Origin: Desulfosarcina cetonica JCM 12296
GTDB taxonomy: Bacteria > Desulfobacterota > Desulfobacteria > Desulfobacterales > Desulfosarcinaceae
DNA: 43,853 nucleotides
NCBI RefSeq assembly: GCF_001311845.1
Contig: NZ_BBCC01000034.1
Location: 1 to 43,853 of the forward strand
Direction: 5' to 3'
The position numbers and the translations under genes were made by a program. Below are positions 43,477 through 43,853 of the stretch, piece by piece (the stretch's first letter is position 1; every line of letters starts with the position of its first letter). Below the pieces are notes generated by a model, which searched no databases, was not told the DNA's origin, and saw nothing but the letters and a program-made list of their open reading frames with translations.

Positions 43477-43853
43477 TTCTCCTGGAAGACGTCAACCGGA
43501 TTTTCCAGGTGGGCGGTCAACCGGTACACGCCCTGGCCCATGTAAACCTGGAGATCACCCAGGGCGAGTATCTTTCCATCATGGGGCCGTCGGGTTCGGG
43601 TAAATCGACCCTGCTGAACATTCTCGGTCTGCTGGACCGTCCCGACAGCGGACATTACCTGCTCGACGACAAAGATACCACCACCCTGGGCGACGACCAG
43701 CAGGCCCGGCTCAGACACTTCCGCATCGGTTTCATCTTCCAGTTCTTTCACCTGGTCCCCCGACTGACCGCCGCCGACAATGTGGCCCTACCCCTGGTGC
43801 TGGCCGGCATGCCGGTAAGGGAACGCAAGGATCGCGTGGCCGCCGCCCTGCAG
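43473..43853 (+). CDS. MacB/LolD-type ABC transporter ATP-binding protein, truncated at window edge
   Basis: The frame starts at GTG 43473, overlapping the adaptor stop, and is open to the window end (127 codons). It reads ILLEDVNRIFQVGGQPVHAL, LEITQGEYLSIMGPSGSGKS with Walker A, then TLLNILGLLDRPDSGHYLLD and the Q-loop region RIGFIFQFFHLVPRLTAADN, followed by the family's NVALPLVLAGM. This is the MacB/LolD branch of ABC ATPases, which powers macrolide, peptide or lipoprotein export with a four-helix permease, expected just downstream. With the HlyD adaptor it forms a MacAB-like tripartite exporter. Confidence 0.92.
   Translation, partial: MILLEDVNRIFQVGGQPVHALAHVNLEITQGEYLSIMGPSGSGKSTLLNILGLLDRPDSGHYLLDDKDTTTLGDDQQARLRHFRIGFIFQFFHLVPRLTAADNVALPLVLAGMPVRERKDRVAAALQ

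Noticed and set aside
1-43853. CRISPR arrays, tRNA, rRNA or insertion-sequence transposases
   Set aside because: Looked for regularly spaced repeats, tRNA-like cloverleafs and transposase motifs while reading; none seen. The cassette-array palindromes are too far apart and too variable to be CRISPR repeats.

Overview
The window looks like a chromosomal segment of an anaerobic, respiring Gram-negative bacterium, most likely a sulfate-reducing Desulfobacterota (Desulfosarcina/Desulfococcus-like). This is an inference from gene content: radical SAM/SPASM enzyme, EtfAB with a membrane FeS Etf:quinone oxidoreductase, HMG-CoA-synthase-like/thiolase pairs, DUF2325 and STAS/Cys-rich small proteins, and outer-membrane and Spy-type envelope proteins.

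Layout. (1) 1-1.84 kb: the 3' part of a moeA-like gene and a frameshifted radical SAM/SPASM gene. (2) 1.93-6.94 kb: a vestigial chromosomal integron. A decayed intI lies on the minus strand, followed by a co-oriented plus-strand array of AT-rich cassettes: HigBA, Phd/YoeB-like, LysE-family exporter, a SpoIIAA-like protein, a lipoprotein zinc peptidase and MazEF. Nearly every cassette is followed by an imperfect palindrome resembling attC. (3) 6.95-14.3 kb: a dCache-AlbA_2 membrane sensor, a patch of gene remnants, a STAS-like/Cys-rich pair, a DUF2325 coiled-coil protein, a DtxR-type regulator and an XRE/cupin regulator. (4) 14.5-26.8 kb: a carboxylation locus with three UPF0261 (Tm-1-like) paralogues, a two-subunit biotin-dependent carboxylase with a divergent HMGL-type carboxyltransferase, a PaaK-type CoA ligase, an HD hydrolase, a LysR regulator and a UspA protein. 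(5) 26.9-40.9 kb: a catabolic cluster. On the plus strand are an outer-membrane channel, an HMG-CoA-synthase-like/DUF35 fusion, an SCP-x-type thiolase and an acyl-CoA ligase. On the minus strand is an operon EtfD-like oxidoreductase > etfA > etfB > phytoene-desaturase-like FAD oxidoreductase > SDR > ABM-like protein, plus a geranylgeranyl-reductase-family flavoprotein. (6) 41.4-43.85 kb: a small membrane protein, a Spy/CpxP-like protein, an HlyD adaptor and the start of a MacB-type ABC ATPase.

How the genes may work together (inference): the ligases activate a carboxylic acid to its CoA thioester. The flavin oxidoreductase feeds electrons through EtfAB to the membrane FeS protein and the quinone pool. 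The HMGCS-like/thiolase pair cleaves or condenses the carbon skeleton, and the biotin carboxylase fixes CO2 onto an intermediate. The substrate cannot be read from the sequence.

Ten otherwise well-preserved genes are broken by about twelve frameshifts, and every one I could resolve behaves as a single-base deletion. This is more like sequencing error in a draft assembly than biological decay. The genuinely decayed sequences are intI and the remnants at 8.5-10.1 kb.
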